From the NCBI GenBank assembly GCA_016715465.1, contig JADKAA010000029.1, positions 1,860,001 through 1,924,000 of the forward strand: 64,000 bases of DNA, written 5' to 3'. Below are positions 1 through 9,410 of the stretch, piece by piece. Within the stretch, counting starts at the first letter, position 1, and every line of letters begins with the position of its first letter. Made by a program: the position numbers and the translations under genes. This stretch comes from Saprospiraceae bacterium. Its GTDB lineage: Bacteria > Bacteroidota > Bacteroidia > Chitinophagales > Saprospiraceae. The notes beneath the pieces were generated by a model. That model did no database searches, was not told the DNA's origin, and was given only the letters and a program-made list of their open reading frames with translations.

Positions 1-150
1 GCTGCCATGCATTTCGAGTATATCGACTGTCAGGTTTACAACCCTTATCTGGAAAGTTTTGGCGGGAGTGAAATTTCAGGTAAGGACTTTTTTGACATCA
101 TGCACATGAACTTATTTAACGAAGATTGCCCGAAAAAATGGGCAACCTAA
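1..150 (+). CDS. aat: Leucyl/phenylalanyl-tRNA--protein transferase, C-terminal fragment
   Basis: This is the last 49 codons of a gene that begins before the window; the reading frame is open from base 1 to the TAA at 148-150. The residues YIDCQVYNPYLESFGG followed by EISGKDFF match the C-terminal end of Aat, where an IDCQ...HLxSxGa...IxRxxF pattern is conserved. Aat transfers Leu or Phe from aminoacyl-tRNA to proteins with N-terminal Arg or Lys, marking them for ClpS/ClpAP degradation in the cytoplasm. Only the tail is visible, so the assignment rests on this one block. Here Tyr replaces the usual His before LxS. Confidence 0.72.
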   Translation, partial: AAMHFEYIDCQVYNPYLESFGGSEISGKDFFDIMHMNLFNEDCPKKWAT

Positions 151-240
151 GCCTAAAAACCAACGGGTAAAAAAACGTCTCTTCTGTTTTCCTTAATTAT
201 TTTGTAACATTTCCTTAACCACCGCCGTTGTTGAAATGTG

Positions 241-267
241 ATTGCGCAATGTGCACCTCTGCACAAT
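241..267. promoter_or_regulatory. Overlapping palindromes upstream of the T9SS gene (candidate operator)
   Basis: A perfect 10-base palindrome, ATTGCGCAAT (241-250), runs directly into an inverted repeat with arms AATGTGCA (248-255) and TGCACAAT (260-267), which pair at 7 of 8 positions around a 4-base loop. They lie 69-95 bases upstream of the ATG at 336. Symmetric sites like this are typical of dimeric regulator binding sites; that role is inferred. Confidence 0.35.
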
Positions 268-335
268 CCGGGAGTCCCACACCGATTAGACTTTGTTATA
301 TTTTATTACCAAAAAAACAATTAAAACAACTACAT

Positions 336-1085
336 ATGAAAGCTTTTTATTTTATCGCCTGCCTGCTGTCTGCCAATTTACTTTTATCCCAAACCTTCAT
401 TGAAGAAAACTACAGTCACTTCCTTGACAGGGACGACCTCACGAGGGTGCAGGTAGGAGAGCGCATGTTCAACATAGCTTCAGTACTTACCCAGGATGCT
501 GCATCGAAAGAAGCCCATGAACTGGTATCAAAAATCAAAGCCTTTGACCTCATCAGGGTGCCGGGCCTTCAGGATCCTCAAAAAGAATTCAAGACCGGGC
601 TGTCCAGACTCAGCGGCTTTGAAGAACTGGTAAGAATAAAAGACAAAGATACCCATGTGGCAATCCTGGTGGATGAAAGCAACGGCGTCGTTCACGAATT
701 GGTAGGCATCATTGCCGCAGACAGTGAATTTGTCGTTTTCAACCTCATAGGGGAAATCGACCTCAATGAGATAAGTAAACTCACCAGCAAACTGCAGCAA
801 GAGCAGTTGAATAAGATCAGTGGGCTGCAGGATCTCAAGATTGATGAAATCAAAATTTATCCCAACCCATCCCGAAAAGGCAACGACATAAAGGTTGAAG
901 TCCCCGAAAATATGGTGGGTGGTAAGGTTTATGTAAGGGACATCAATAGCCGCACAGTACAAACCCTGGAATTGAAAGGACAAAGCCTGGAAATAAGTGG
1001 TTCCGGGTTGACATCGAGCAACTACTTTCTGGAATTTGAAAATGCCGGGCTTTCTGTGAAGAAAAAACTCATTGTCATAGAATAA
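336..1085 (+). CDS. Secreted protein with T9SS type A C-terminal sorting domain
   Basis: The product is 249 aa. I start it at the ATG at 336 because MKAFYFIACLLSANLLLSQ is a clean signal peptide; an upstream in-frame ATG at 228 would add 36 unlikely residues. The last ~80 residues carry the T9SS type A signature: an IYPNPS motif, then beta-strand pairs and a closing KKKLIVIE. The protein should therefore cross the inner membrane by Sec, cross the outer membrane by the type IX system, and be released or anchored at the surface after removal of the tail. The central part (residues ~20-165) is helical and matches no family I recognise. A terminator follows at 1127-1163, so the gene looks monocistronic. 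Confidence 0.85.
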   Translation: MKAFYFIACLLSANLLLSQTFIEENYSHFLDRDDLTRVQVGERMFNIASVLTQDAASKEAHELVSKIKAFDLIRVPGLQDPQKEFKTGLSRLSGFEELVRIKDKDTHVAILVDESNGVVHELVGIIAADSEFVVFNLIGEIDLNEISKLTSKLQQEQLNKISGLQDLKIDEIKIYPNPSRKGNDIKVEVPENMVGGKVYVRDINSRTVQTLELKGQSLEISGSGLTSSNYFLEFENAGLSVKKKLIVIE

Positions 1086-1126
1086 TTGCAGGCAACAAAA
1101 GAGAACATTTTTACTTAAGTTTTTTC

Positions 1127-1163
1127 AACTCCACCGGAATACAGATTTCTGTGGAGTTTTTTT
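1127..1163 (+). terminator. Rho-independent terminator after the T9SS gene
   Basis: Arms AACTCCAC (1127-1134) and GTGGAGTT (1151-1158) form an 8-bp stem with a 16-base loop, followed by an uninterrupted T run to 1163. It ends transcription between the 336 gene and the response regulator at 1250. Confidence 0.78.
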
Positions 1164-1224
1164 ATTATGTACAAAATCACATCATTATGTAGGTTAAAGG
1201 CCATCAGTTTAACCAAAAATAAAA

Positions 1225-1232
1225 TAGTTTTG
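1225..1232 (+). promoter_or_regulatory. Possible Bacteroidota -7 box for the response regulator gene
   Basis: TAGTTTTG fits the TAnnTTTG -7 consensus and lies 17 bases before the ATG at 1250, directly after the terminator. No convincing TTTG -33 box stands at the right distance, so support is partial. Confidence 0.32.
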
Positions 1233-1249
1233 TAAACACAAAGCAGCAG

Positions 1250-1882
1250 ATGATCAAAGTGGCCATATATGAAGACAATGATGGGCTCAGGGAGGCACTG
1301 GGCACAGCCATTGAAGCAGCAAAGGACATTTCCCTGGTCGGTTCCTATGGTCATTGCGTTACCGTGCTGGACAATACTCAAAAAGACAAGCCGGATGTGG
1401 TCATCATGGATATCGATATGCCTGGTAAATCCGGCATTGAAGGCGTCCGGGATCTGAAAAAGCATTTTCCGGCTACTGAAATTATCATGAATACCGTTTT
1501 TGATGACGATGACCGCATTTACCAGGCCATCACCGCAGGGGCAACGGGCTATATGCTTAAAAGAAATGGACTGCAGGAACTCATAGCCGGCATCCACGAG
1601 GTGATGAAAGGAGGAGCCCCAATGAGCCCCACCATAGCAAGGAAGGTAATGAAAGCAGCCGCAAACGGAGATAAGGGCACATCACAAAATCTGGGGCTTT
1701 CACCCAGGGAACTTGAAATTATCCAGTTACTCGCTAAAGGGAATAGTTATAAAATGGTGGCACAGGATTTAAATCTGAGCATTGACACCATCAGGAGTCA
1801 CATCAAAAAAACCTATGAAAAACTCCATGTTCATTCTGTAACCGAAGCCATACACAAGGTTTTGATCGAAAAGAGACATTGA
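1250..1882 (+). CDS. LuxR/NarL-family response regulator
   Basis: The 210-aa protein has an N-terminal receiver domain (about 1-120) with acidic residues Glu8/Asp9, phospho-acceptor Asp54 in VVIMDIDMPG, Thr82 and Lys104 in GYMLKR. A LuxR-type helix-turn-helix follows (about 148-205: LSPRELEIIQLL then DTIRSHIKK). Phosphorylation should promote dimerisation and DNA binding. The gene lies 82 bases upstream of a propeller-type sensor with a NarX/LytS-like kinase domain, its obvious partner. All receiver residues are present, so the regulator looks functional although the partner gene is frame-disrupted here. Targets cannot be read from the sequence; the surface lipoprotein downstream at 5162 is one possibility. 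Confidence 0.92.
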   Translation: MIKVAIYEDNDGLREALGTAIEAAKDISLVGSYGHCVTVLDNTQKDKPDVVIMDIDMPGKSGIEGVRDLKKHFPATEIIMNTVFDDDDRIYQAITAGATGYMLKRNGLQELIAGIHEVMKGGAPMSPTIARKVMKAAANGDKGTSQNLGLSPRELEIIQLLAKGNSYKMVAQDLNLSIDTIRSHIKKTYEKLHVHSVTEAIHKVLIEKRH

Positions 1883-1964
1883 CAGCACAGACATATTAAT
1901 GAACACATCATTGGGTGAAATGCCCGCATTCGCTTAACTTTGAGTTTGTCTGGTTCTGTTTCTT

Positions 1965-4900
1965 ATGCGCTTTGTCATGGATGTGCCAAATAAAATTTTT
2001 ATAAGGATTATTGTATGTTACTTTTTGTGCATGCCAAGCCCTCTTTGGTCCCAGAGCATACATCAAGACTTCCTTTTTGACCATTACGGACCAGGAGAAG
2101 GTCTGCTCAGTGCCCAGGTTTTAGCGTTGGCCAAAGCACCTGATGGGCATCTTTGGCTAGGAACTGAAAAAGGCTTACTTAGCTTTGATGCCAATGATTT
2201 TAATTCCTGGACCTATGATGCCGATGACCCGGGCAGTATTTCGGGAAATTACGTTTCTTCCCTTGTTGTCGACCGCCACGGCAGAATCTGGATCATTGCC
2301 TCTGAGTTCCTCAATGTTTTTGACCCCGCCACGGGAAAATTCCAAAACATTGTCTTACCCGGCTTTGGCAAATTGCCGTTGTTCCACGGGCTGCATTACG
2401 ACCCGAAAAATGATGTCGTTTGGATCACGACCAGAAAAGGCATTTATTACACCCAGGGCATACACATTGCCCCTGAAAAACAGGACCTTGATGGAGTTTT
2501 CCCGGGTACGTTTTTTAACACACTCATTCCGGAAACAAATGGCATATTGTATTTGGCAAACACTTATGGCTTATATGCCTTTGAAACGGCTGCCTGCAAG
2601 GTCACCACATACCATCGACCGGGTAAGCATCTTGCCTTAACACAAGACGACGGCTTTTTTTGTGCCAACATGGATCCATCCGGTATCATCTGGTTGGGCA
2701 CATGGACTTATGGCCTGGTTAGATTTGATCCTAATACCCGTGACATGGAAAACTTCACCTGGACAAATCCCCACCTTCAGCAAAATGCAGTGGTGAGCCT
2801 TTGCCATTACCCTGTGCCCGGATATTCGGATCTGATTTGGTTATGTACCAATCAGGGGCTTAAAACCTTTGATTATGCCTCAAAAACCTTTGTTTCCTTA
2901 AATACAGAAAATTATTTTGACCCATCTAAAATTCCCGGTGCAGGTTTTTCCATTTTGCCCTCCAAAACAGATGGCTTATGGATAGGCACTTTCAAAGGTC
3001 TGCACCAATACGATCCGAATAAACAGCAATTTCGTAAAGTCTATCTGCCAAAACCAGCACAAACGGTTTTTGGAAAAATTGCCGGTTTTAATGTTTTTGG
3101 CAGCGCAGGTAAGGACAGCACCCTTTGGCTCTCCATGCTGTATGGAGATATCCTGAAATATGACCTGCAAAAACAAAAATTTTTACCGCTTCCTCCTTTG
3201 CTCGCACCATTTTGTTCGGCATCCAATTCGATACATGCCATGTTTTTTGACCATCTTAATCAACTTTGGATCTCATCTGATAAAAGAAGTGTCGTAGCTT
3301 ATAATGAAGATAAATCAACCCTGACCACTCCGAAATGGCATAATGTACCTTTAGGTGAAAAGATCTTGTGTTTTGCTCAAGACAATAAAAAAGAGATTTG
3401 GATGGGCGGACTCCAGGGCTTATATCAATACGATCCGCATACAAACTACATAAAACCTGTTGCTGCATTTAACCAATACCTGAAATCCGGCAAACTAATG
3501 CCCGGCATTGGGCAAATGGCCTTTGATCAAAAAAACAGGATTTGGTTCATCCTGGTCAAAGAAGGATCAGAAATCCGCATGCCGATTTGTTATGACCCAT
3601 CCTCACAGCGCACATTTATACCCAGCCAGAATAGCCTATCCAGGATTAAAAAAATGGGCAGGCTGGAAGCACTGGCGATTGGCAAAAAATGGTCGACTCA
3701 TCATAACGGGCGAAACCGGCTTCATGACCGCAATGCCCGGAGATTCCGACCTCGAAATCATTGAGTTTTGTGGAACAGAAAAATCGGAGTTTTTAGCCGG
3801 CTCACACCATGTTCTTATTGAAAATGAAACCAGGGTATGGCTGAGTTCTGATTTTGGCATTTCCTGTTTCAACAGTCGATCCGGTGTGGTTAGTCAATTC
3901 ACCTACCTCAATTCATCCATTGGTAATACCCCGCAGCCCCTGATGGTGCTGTCGGAAGACCGCCAAAGATTGTGGATTGCACAAAATGGCTATCTCGAGG
4001 TATTATCCATGGACACTCTCAATTTGGCGCCTTCAGACTCTATCAGACTTACCCGCTTATCACTGGCAAATGGCGACCTCATTGAACAAATGACATCCGG
4101 TAGCATACTCGAGTTAAACCACCAGCAAAATAGTCTGGAGCTGCGGTTTAGTAATTTCAATTTTACCAATGCCCGGGATTCAAGGTATCAATACCGGTTT
4201 TCCCACAATTCGGCATGGTTGCCAATGAAAGGTAATACCCTGCGATTTGACAACCTGGGTCCGTCCAAATACCCTCTGGAAGTAAGGGCCATCAATAGCA
4301 TAGGTAAAATTTCTGCAAATGTATTCAACATGCAAATCATCATTCTGCCTCCATTTTGGAAAACCTGGTGTTTTTTATCCTCGTGGCACTGGTGCTCTTT
4401 GCCCTGATCTATATCTTTTTTACTTATCGCGAAAAGCAAAGGCATAAAATGGAAATGCTGCGTCAAAACATTGCCAGAGATTTGCATGACGATATGGGGA
4501 GCAATCTTTCCCAAATTAAGATTATCAGCGAAATGGAGGCCATAAAAGGCAGTCATGAAAAGTTTGCAGAGATTGCGGAAAAACTTACCGAGGTCATGGC
4601 CACCATGTCTGAGATTGTGTGGAGCATCAATCCCTTATACGACAGTTTTGACGATGCCCTTCTGAAAATAAAGGAGTTTGCCATCGAAATACTCGAACCC
4701 CGGGGCATAAATCTTCATTTTGAAGCAGCATCCTTGCCCGCACGCATAAAACTGAATACCACACAGCGAAGGCATCTGTATCTCATTTTTAAAGAAGCAA
4801 TCAACAACATCGCCAAATATGCTCAGGCAGATGAAGTCGTATTTTCTGTAATCAGCCAAAATCAAAAAACCATCATTTCCATCAAAGACAATGGAATGGG

Positions 4901-5030
4901 CTTCGCCACCCTTAATCCTGGAAGTGGCAATGGACTTAACAACATGAAAACCAGGGCCATGGCCATCGGCGCTGATCTTTACATTCATTCCGGCACCAGT
5001 GGTACTGAAGTGATTTTGGTCATGTCATAA
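1965..5030 (+). pseudogene. Two-component sensor: beta-propeller, Y_Y_Y domain and histidine kinase, split by two frameshifts
   Basis: Reading continues through three overlapping frames: 1965-3764, 3508-4407 and 4356-5030. Joined, they give a single ~1020-aa sensor: signal peptide (ending near LWSQS), repeated propeller units of the HLWLGTEKGL type, a Y_Y_Y-like domain (near 4100-4320), a membrane helix, then a HisKA_3-type kinase with IARDLHDDMGS (phosphorylated His) and an ATPase domain with N box EAINNIAKYA, DNGMGF and GNGLNNMK. The first break is an A6 run at 3684-3689; removing one A restores EALAIGKNGRLIITG. The second is a T6 run at 4371-4376; adding one T restores FWKTWCFFILVAL. The two shifts cancel. 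Possible explanations are homopolymer sequencing error, real decay or slippage. Intact, it would sense a periplasmic ligand and phosphorylate the regulator at 1250. Confidence 0.85.
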
Positions 5031-5161
5031 TGACCAACTTTCCGGAAATTTGAAAAAATCAATTTTTTTAGCAGCGTTTTTTACTAAATGGCACTCTTTT
5101 ACCCGATGATGTGCATCAAGAGTAACAAATTCAATTAATTTTAAACTTATATAATATAGTA

Positions 5162-7417
5162 ATGCGTTTTATCACCTATCTAAGTATCACTGCTTCGCTC
5201 TTCTTTTTTACTTCTTGCCACAAAGATGATTTCAATGAGTCAGAAGAACAACTGACCACATTTACAGCACAGGTTGTGGAGGAAATCCAGGGCAACGTCA
5301 TTGGTTATGTTTACAATGACCAGCACATGCCCGTTGAAGGCGCTACAGTCCAAATTTATAGTGCAACTTCAATAACCAACGCCTTTGGCGTATTTACATT
5401 TAAAAATGTAAAATTGGACAAAAACGGAACTTACCTCACGGCACGCAAGGAAGGATATTTTCTGGGCTCCGATATGGTGTACCCCCGAAATGCCGAGTGT
5501 TATTCCGACATCAAAATGCTTTCACTGGAAACAGGCAAAACTTTTGAAGCTCCATTGGGTGGAGACATAAACATCACCGGAGGCGGCTTGCTCTCTTTCC
5601 CTGCCAATGCCATAGTGGATCTCAACGGGGTAACCTTTGGAGGCAGTGTACAGGTCAGTGCCAGACTGCTCAATCCCCAGGATGACCTGCTGGCAGCCAC
5701 CATGCCGGGAGCCCTGGTAGGTGATGCAGCAGATGGAAAAACAGTAGTGCTCGTTACTGCTGGTATGATCGCCGTTGACCTTCGCACCGCCCAGGGAGAA
5801 AAACTTCAGCTGGGCAATGGCAAAAAAGCAACCTTCTCCATTCCTGCCTTATCCAAAGAAAAGCCTTCTCAAATTGCACTTTGGTCATTTGACGAGTCAA
5901 AGGGAAGATGGAAAGAGGAAGGTATTGCCAAACTCACCAACGGCAACTATACCGCAGAGGTTGGCCACTTCAGCTTCTGGAACTGCGATGCACCTTTCCC
6001 TTTGATTGAGGTTTGTGGAAGAGTGGTTTACAGTGACAATACTCCGGTAAAAAATGCCTGGATCCGCGTCGAAGCAAATGGACTAAACACTGCCGGCGGA
6101 CAAACAGATGCGGAAGGGGTGTTTTGCGGTAAAATGCCCAAAGGCGTAAAACTTACCTTTTATGTGCACACCGGAGGTTACTGCAGCGACCCCGTTTTGG
6201 TGACCGAACTGGGACCTTTCAACAATAATACCCAACTAAATGACTTTGTCATCACGGTCAATTCAAATGAATTAATCGTCAAAGGTACAGTGCAATGCAA
6301 TGGGGTAGCCATTCCTAAGGCCATTGTGGTCTTTGAAATCCAAAACATCAGAAGGGTCTTCCGGGCAAATGAAAGCGGTGAATTCAATGAAAACCTGAGT
6401 TTTCTTTTATGCGAAAATTTCACCGATTATAAACTCTTTGCCTTTAATGAAATCGACAATCAGGCCAGTCCCACCCTTATCCGCAACGTAGGCGACAACC
6501 AGCCGGTAATCCTCAATGTCTGTGACATTGGTTGCAACTTTGGAGCAAGCATCAATTTTAATTGTGACAATCAATTGAAAGCCACCCCGATCAATGGCAG
6601 CGGAAATTTCAGCTACAAATGGAGCAATGGCAGTATTGACCAAACCCTCGTTTTCAATAGCCTCGATTCCACCCAGGGCATTTACTGTGTGACCATTACT
6701 GATATTACGGCCAATTGCGAAAAGACTTTTTGTAAGGAGTTCCGCGGTAAAATAAACCTCAGTTTATATGGAGGATGCAGCACCGTCATTGAATCTTATA
6801 TTTATGGAGGGGTTCCCCCTTATACTTACAGCTGGGATAATGGCAACACAGGCCCGGCAGCTACCATTTCCGGGCCCGGCAGCTATTGTCTCACCGTGAC
6901 AGACGCAAATGGCTGTACAGCTTCCGCCTGCACGACCGTGAGTGGCACACCTTTATTTGTAAATCCAGTGCCCACCACCTGCAATAAAGACTTGTATTCG
7001 CTGGATGCATCGCCATTTACGCAAGGATATATCTCTGGACAAGGCACGCAACTGACCATTACCAGCACGGCAAATCTGAGTGTGTTTGCAACGGGTTTTG
7101 TGTACAGACTTATTATTTTCGACGGCAACTGCGAAGCAGCTTTTGACATTGAATTGCCAAGATTGACAGCGCTCGATGTAACCGCTACCAACACCAGTTG
7201 CGGCAGTTGTAACGACGGTTTCCTTACCTATACCCTGGGCAGTGATTGTCAGCAATGCACACCCGGTGCGGTTAAAATATTTAAAACTTCAGACCTGAAT
7301 ACAGATTTATCCGCGCAGAATGCAGCGAAAACCCTGTCCAAAGGATTGTATTATGTAGTAGTGGAAGACTTAAATACTTCGTGTTATATTGCCTTCCGCA
7401 AAGTTGAAATCCTCTGA
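5162..7417 (+). CDS. Surface lipoprotein with carboxypeptidase-regulatory-like and SprB/PKD-like domains
   Basis: The 751-aa product starts with a lipoprotein signal (hydrophobic stretch, then FFFTSC; lipidated Cys19) followed by acidic residues, which often direct Bacteroidota lipoproteins outward. Residues ~45-90 form a CarboxypepD_reg-like fold (VIGYVYNDQHMPVEGATVQI then NAFGVFTF). A second unit lies around 280-330 and a third at ~375-430. The C-terminal third has SprB-like repeats such as GGVPPYTYSWDNGN and GSYCLTVTDANGC, seen in adhesins and T9SS substrates. No T9SS tail is present. The sigma factor gene begins 17 bases after the stop codon, so this is the first gene of a three-gene operon with a sigma factor and a barrel protein. 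Its ligand is unknown. Confidence 0.82.
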   Translation: MRFITYLSITASLFFFTSCHKDDFNESEEQLTTFTAQVVEEIQGNVIGYVYNDQHMPVEGATVQIYSATSITNAFGVFTFKNVKLDKNGTYLTARKEGYFLGSDMVYPRNAECYSDIKMLSLETGKTFEAPLGGDINITGGGLLSFPANAIVDLNGVTFGGSVQVSARLLNPQDDLLAATMPGALVGDAADGKTVVLVTAGMIAVDLRTAQGEKLQLGNGKKATFSIPALSKEKPSQIALWSFDESKGRWKEEGIAKLTNGNYTAEVGHFSFWNCDAPFPLIEVCGRVVYSDNTPVKNAWIRVEANGLNTAGGQTDAEGVFCGKMPKGVKLTFYVHTGGYCSDPVLVTELGPFNNNTQLNDFVITVNSNELIVKGTVQCNGVAIPKAIVVFEIQNIRRVFRANESGEFNENLSFLLCENFTDYKLFAFNEIDNQASPTLIRNVGDNQPVILNVCDIGCNFGASINFNCDNQLKATPINGSGNFSYKWSNGSIDQTLVFNSLDSTQGIYCVTITDITANCEKTFCKEFRGKINLSLYGGCSTVIESYIYGGVPPYTYSWDNGNTGPAATISGPGSYCLTVTDANGCTASACTTVSGTPLFVNPVPTTCNKDLYSLDASPFTQGYISGQGTQLTITSTANLSVFATGFVYRLIIFDGNCEAAFDIELPRLTALDVTATNTSCGSCNDGFLTYTLGSDCQQCTPGAVKIFKTSDLNTDLSAQNAAKTLSKGLYYVVVEDLNTSCYIAFRKVEIL

Positions 7418-7434
7418 TACCCTAAATAAGAACT

Positions 7435-7995
7435 TTGGAGCTGGAAGAGATCATAGCAGGATGTAAAAAAGGCAATGAAAAATGCCAGAACAACCTTGTG
7501 GCCATGTTTGCCACAAGGTTGATGGCTTTATGCATGAGGTACACCCATGATAAAGAACTGGCAAAAGATGCCTTGCAGGAAACTTTCATCAACGCTTTTA
7601 AGTACATCCAGTCCTACAGTGGCAAAGGCTCATTTGAAGGTTGGTTGCGCAGAATAGCGGTCAACAGCAGTCTCAAAACCATCAAAACCATGTATCAGGT
7701 TCACCTTGTAGAAGAAGCAGCCATTGACAGCAATGCCTTTGCTGAAATTCCGGATGTGTACAGCAGCATGGGAAAAGAAGAAATCATCAGGTTATTGAAA
7801 AGACTACCCCACAGTCAATACCTGATCTTTAACCTGATTGTAATCGAGGGATACAACCACGGAGAAATTTCTCAGATGCTGGACATCACGGAAAGTACGT
7901 CACGGGCGACCTTATGTAAGGCGAGAAACAAACTGGTCGAAATATTAAAAGAAGAAAACAGTACAGAATATGCAAGAAAAATTAAAGTTTTCTAA
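7435..7995 (+). CDS. ECF-type RNA polymerase sigma factor
   Basis: The 186-aa protein has sigma region 2 (about 10-85: AKDALQETFINAFKYIQS and FEGWLRRIAVNSSL) and region 4 (about 125-175: LPHSQYLIFNLIVIEGYNHGEIS, then STSRATLCKARNKL). The only start that keeps the conserved N-terminus is a TTG at 7435: an in-frame TAA lies at 7423-7425, and the next ATG (near 7505) would remove part of region 2. The gene sits 17 bases after the lipoprotein gene and 17 bases before the barrel gene. It should direct RNA polymerase to a small regulon in response to envelope conditions, with the downstream membrane protein as its probable antagonist. Confidence 0.92.
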   Translation: MELEEIIAGCKKGNEKCQNNLVAMFATRLMALCMRYTHDKELAKDALQETFINAFKYIQSYSGKGSFEGWLRRIAVNSSLKTIKTMYQVHLVEEAAIDSNAFAEIPDVYSSMGKEEIIRLLKRLPHSQYLIFNLIVIEGYNHGEISQMLDITESTSRATLCKARNKLVEILKEENSTEYARKIKVF

Positions 7996-8012
7996 TTTAT
8001 ACAATAGTTACC

Positions 8013-9308
8013 ATGAATTACAGGACATTTGAAAAAAACGTTAAATCAACCCTGCAGGATACAGAGGTGTACGTAGACGTGGGTCAACTGATTGCTGATA
8101 TTAGAAAGACAGAACGCAAAAGGCGTCCCATAGGCTGGTGGTGGCTAAGTGCTTTACCCTTGTTGTCATTGGTTGCCTATTTATTCTTTGGTAATGTACC
8201 ATCTGAAGCCAGCCATGAAAATACAACCGCCAGCAACAATAGCTTCAGTTTCAGTACGACAAACGCTTATGCAAAACCAGCAAATGTCCATTCAGTTGGT
8301 GCATACAATGCTACTTCTGCCTCACCTGCATCTCCAACATGGAAATCAGCTAAAAACGCTTCAACCACTGCAAACAAACTAAAAGCTTACGAAAAGTCTC
8401 CTGCACATCTTGATGATTCAGATAAAATAAGTACCCCTTCAGAAAATAAGGATGTTTTCATCCAGACCGAAATGTCAAGACCGCTGTTCCAATTTCCAGG
8501 CTTAATTCGCGAACCTTTATTTCCATCAGCTTACTTCAACAAAATAAACCTCTCAAGGGAAATTGAATGTCCTACATTCAGAAAAAGATCATCATGGAGT
8601 TTTACAGTCATTCCGGAAGTGGGATATTTTAGGCCCTTAAAAACATTGGCTCAAAACAGTTCGGAGCCTTCAGATGTGTTTGCATTACGAGAGAAAGATG
8701 AAAAATCACTGGAAGGTATTCAAGCCGCACTCTATCTCAAAATAAACAAGTCATCCAGTCCGTGGGGACTCAAGTCAGGCATCCAAATGACCAGGCTGAC
8801 AGAGCGTATGAATCTTTCTTATTCTTATATCCGGAGAGACACCACACAAGGCATCATTTCTGTAACCGTGTCCCAAACCGGCGATACCATTACCACCATA
8901 TATGGAGACATCATTTCAGAGACCCGGGTGACAGGTACCAATAAAGCGCACTATTCACTTTCAACCATTGACATTCCACTGGCAGTTTCCTATGAGAAAA
9001 ACTTTGGTGGCATTTTGTTTGGAGCCGATGCCGGTGTTTACTTCAACATAGCCCTTAGATCCGGCGGAAAAATACTCAGTTCAGCCAATGGGTTTGCCGA
9101 TGCAAAGGGTTCAAATGCATTCAGATCTTCCCTGGGACTTAGTTATTTTGGCAGCTTGTTTGTCAAAAAACCATTGGGCAATATCGGTAGCGTTTACCTT
9201 GCTGCCAGAGGCAGGTATTTGCCGGGAAGTTTTACCAACAGCAGCTACCCCATTAGTCAGTCCTACCATATGATAGGTCTGCACCTGGGCTACGAATATA
9301 CATTCTGA
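8013..9308 (+). CDS. Inner-membrane-anchored protein with predicted outer-membrane beta-barrel (putative sigma regulator)
   Basis: The 431-aa product has an unusual order. A charged N-terminal segment of ~37 residues is followed by one membrane helix (about 38-58, IGWWWLSALPLLSLVAYLFF). A Ser/Thr/Asn/Ala-rich linker covers ~60-185. A C-terminal region of alternating strands (~195-431) resembles small outer-membrane beta-barrels of the PF13568 kind and ends in EYTF, the aromatic C-terminus common in barrels. There is no cleavable signal peptide. A similar arrangement recurs directly after ECF sigma genes in Bacteroidota (from memory of the families), so an anti-sigma-like role for the cytoplasmic tail is reasonable, but no known anti-sigma motif is visible. 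It may link outer-membrane state to sigma release. Confidence 0.72.
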   Translation: MNYRTFEKNVKSTLQDTEVYVDVGQLIADIRKTERKRRPIGWWWLSALPLLSLVAYLFFGNVPSEASHENTTASNNSFSFSTTNAYAKPANVHSVGAYNATSASPASPTWKSAKNASTTANKLKAYEKSPAHLDDSDKISTPSENKDVFIQTEMSRPLFQFPGLIREPLFPSAYFNKINLSREIECPTFRKRSSWSFTVIPEVGYFRPLKTLAQNSSEPSDVFALREKDEKSLEGIQAALYLKINKSSSPWGLKSGIQMTRLTERMNLSYSYIRRDTTQGIISVTVSQTGDTITTIYGDIISETRVTGTNKAHYSLSTIDIPLAVSYEKNFGGILFGADAGVYFNIALRSGGKILSSANGFADAKGSNAFRSSLGLSYFGSLFVKKPLGNIGSVYLAARGRYLPGSFTNSSYPISQSYHMIGLHLGYEYTF

Positions 9309-9410
9309 AAAGTCAACCAAAACCCCGGCCACAAGCTGTGGAACGACTCAAGGGAAAATCAGCAGGCAAGAAAACATTGGGCTAAACCCAAAAGCTAAAT
9401 GAAAGCATTT

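Noticed and set aside
1115..1597. A 160-aa minus-strand ORF over the response regulator
   Set aside because: It is antisense to the receiver domain, whose residues are all conserved; the antisense product matches nothing.
3684..3689. Programmed ribosomal frameshift in the sensor
   Set aside because: An A6 run can slip, but a second, opposite shift at a T6 run is also needed, and no conserved stimulator such as a stem or SD-like element is apparent. Error or decay is simpler.
3508..4407. A separate 299-aa gene inside the sensor region
   Set aside because: Its sequence continues the propeller and Y_Y_Y domain of the upstream frame and lacks a start of its own; it is the middle part of one gene between two frameshifts.
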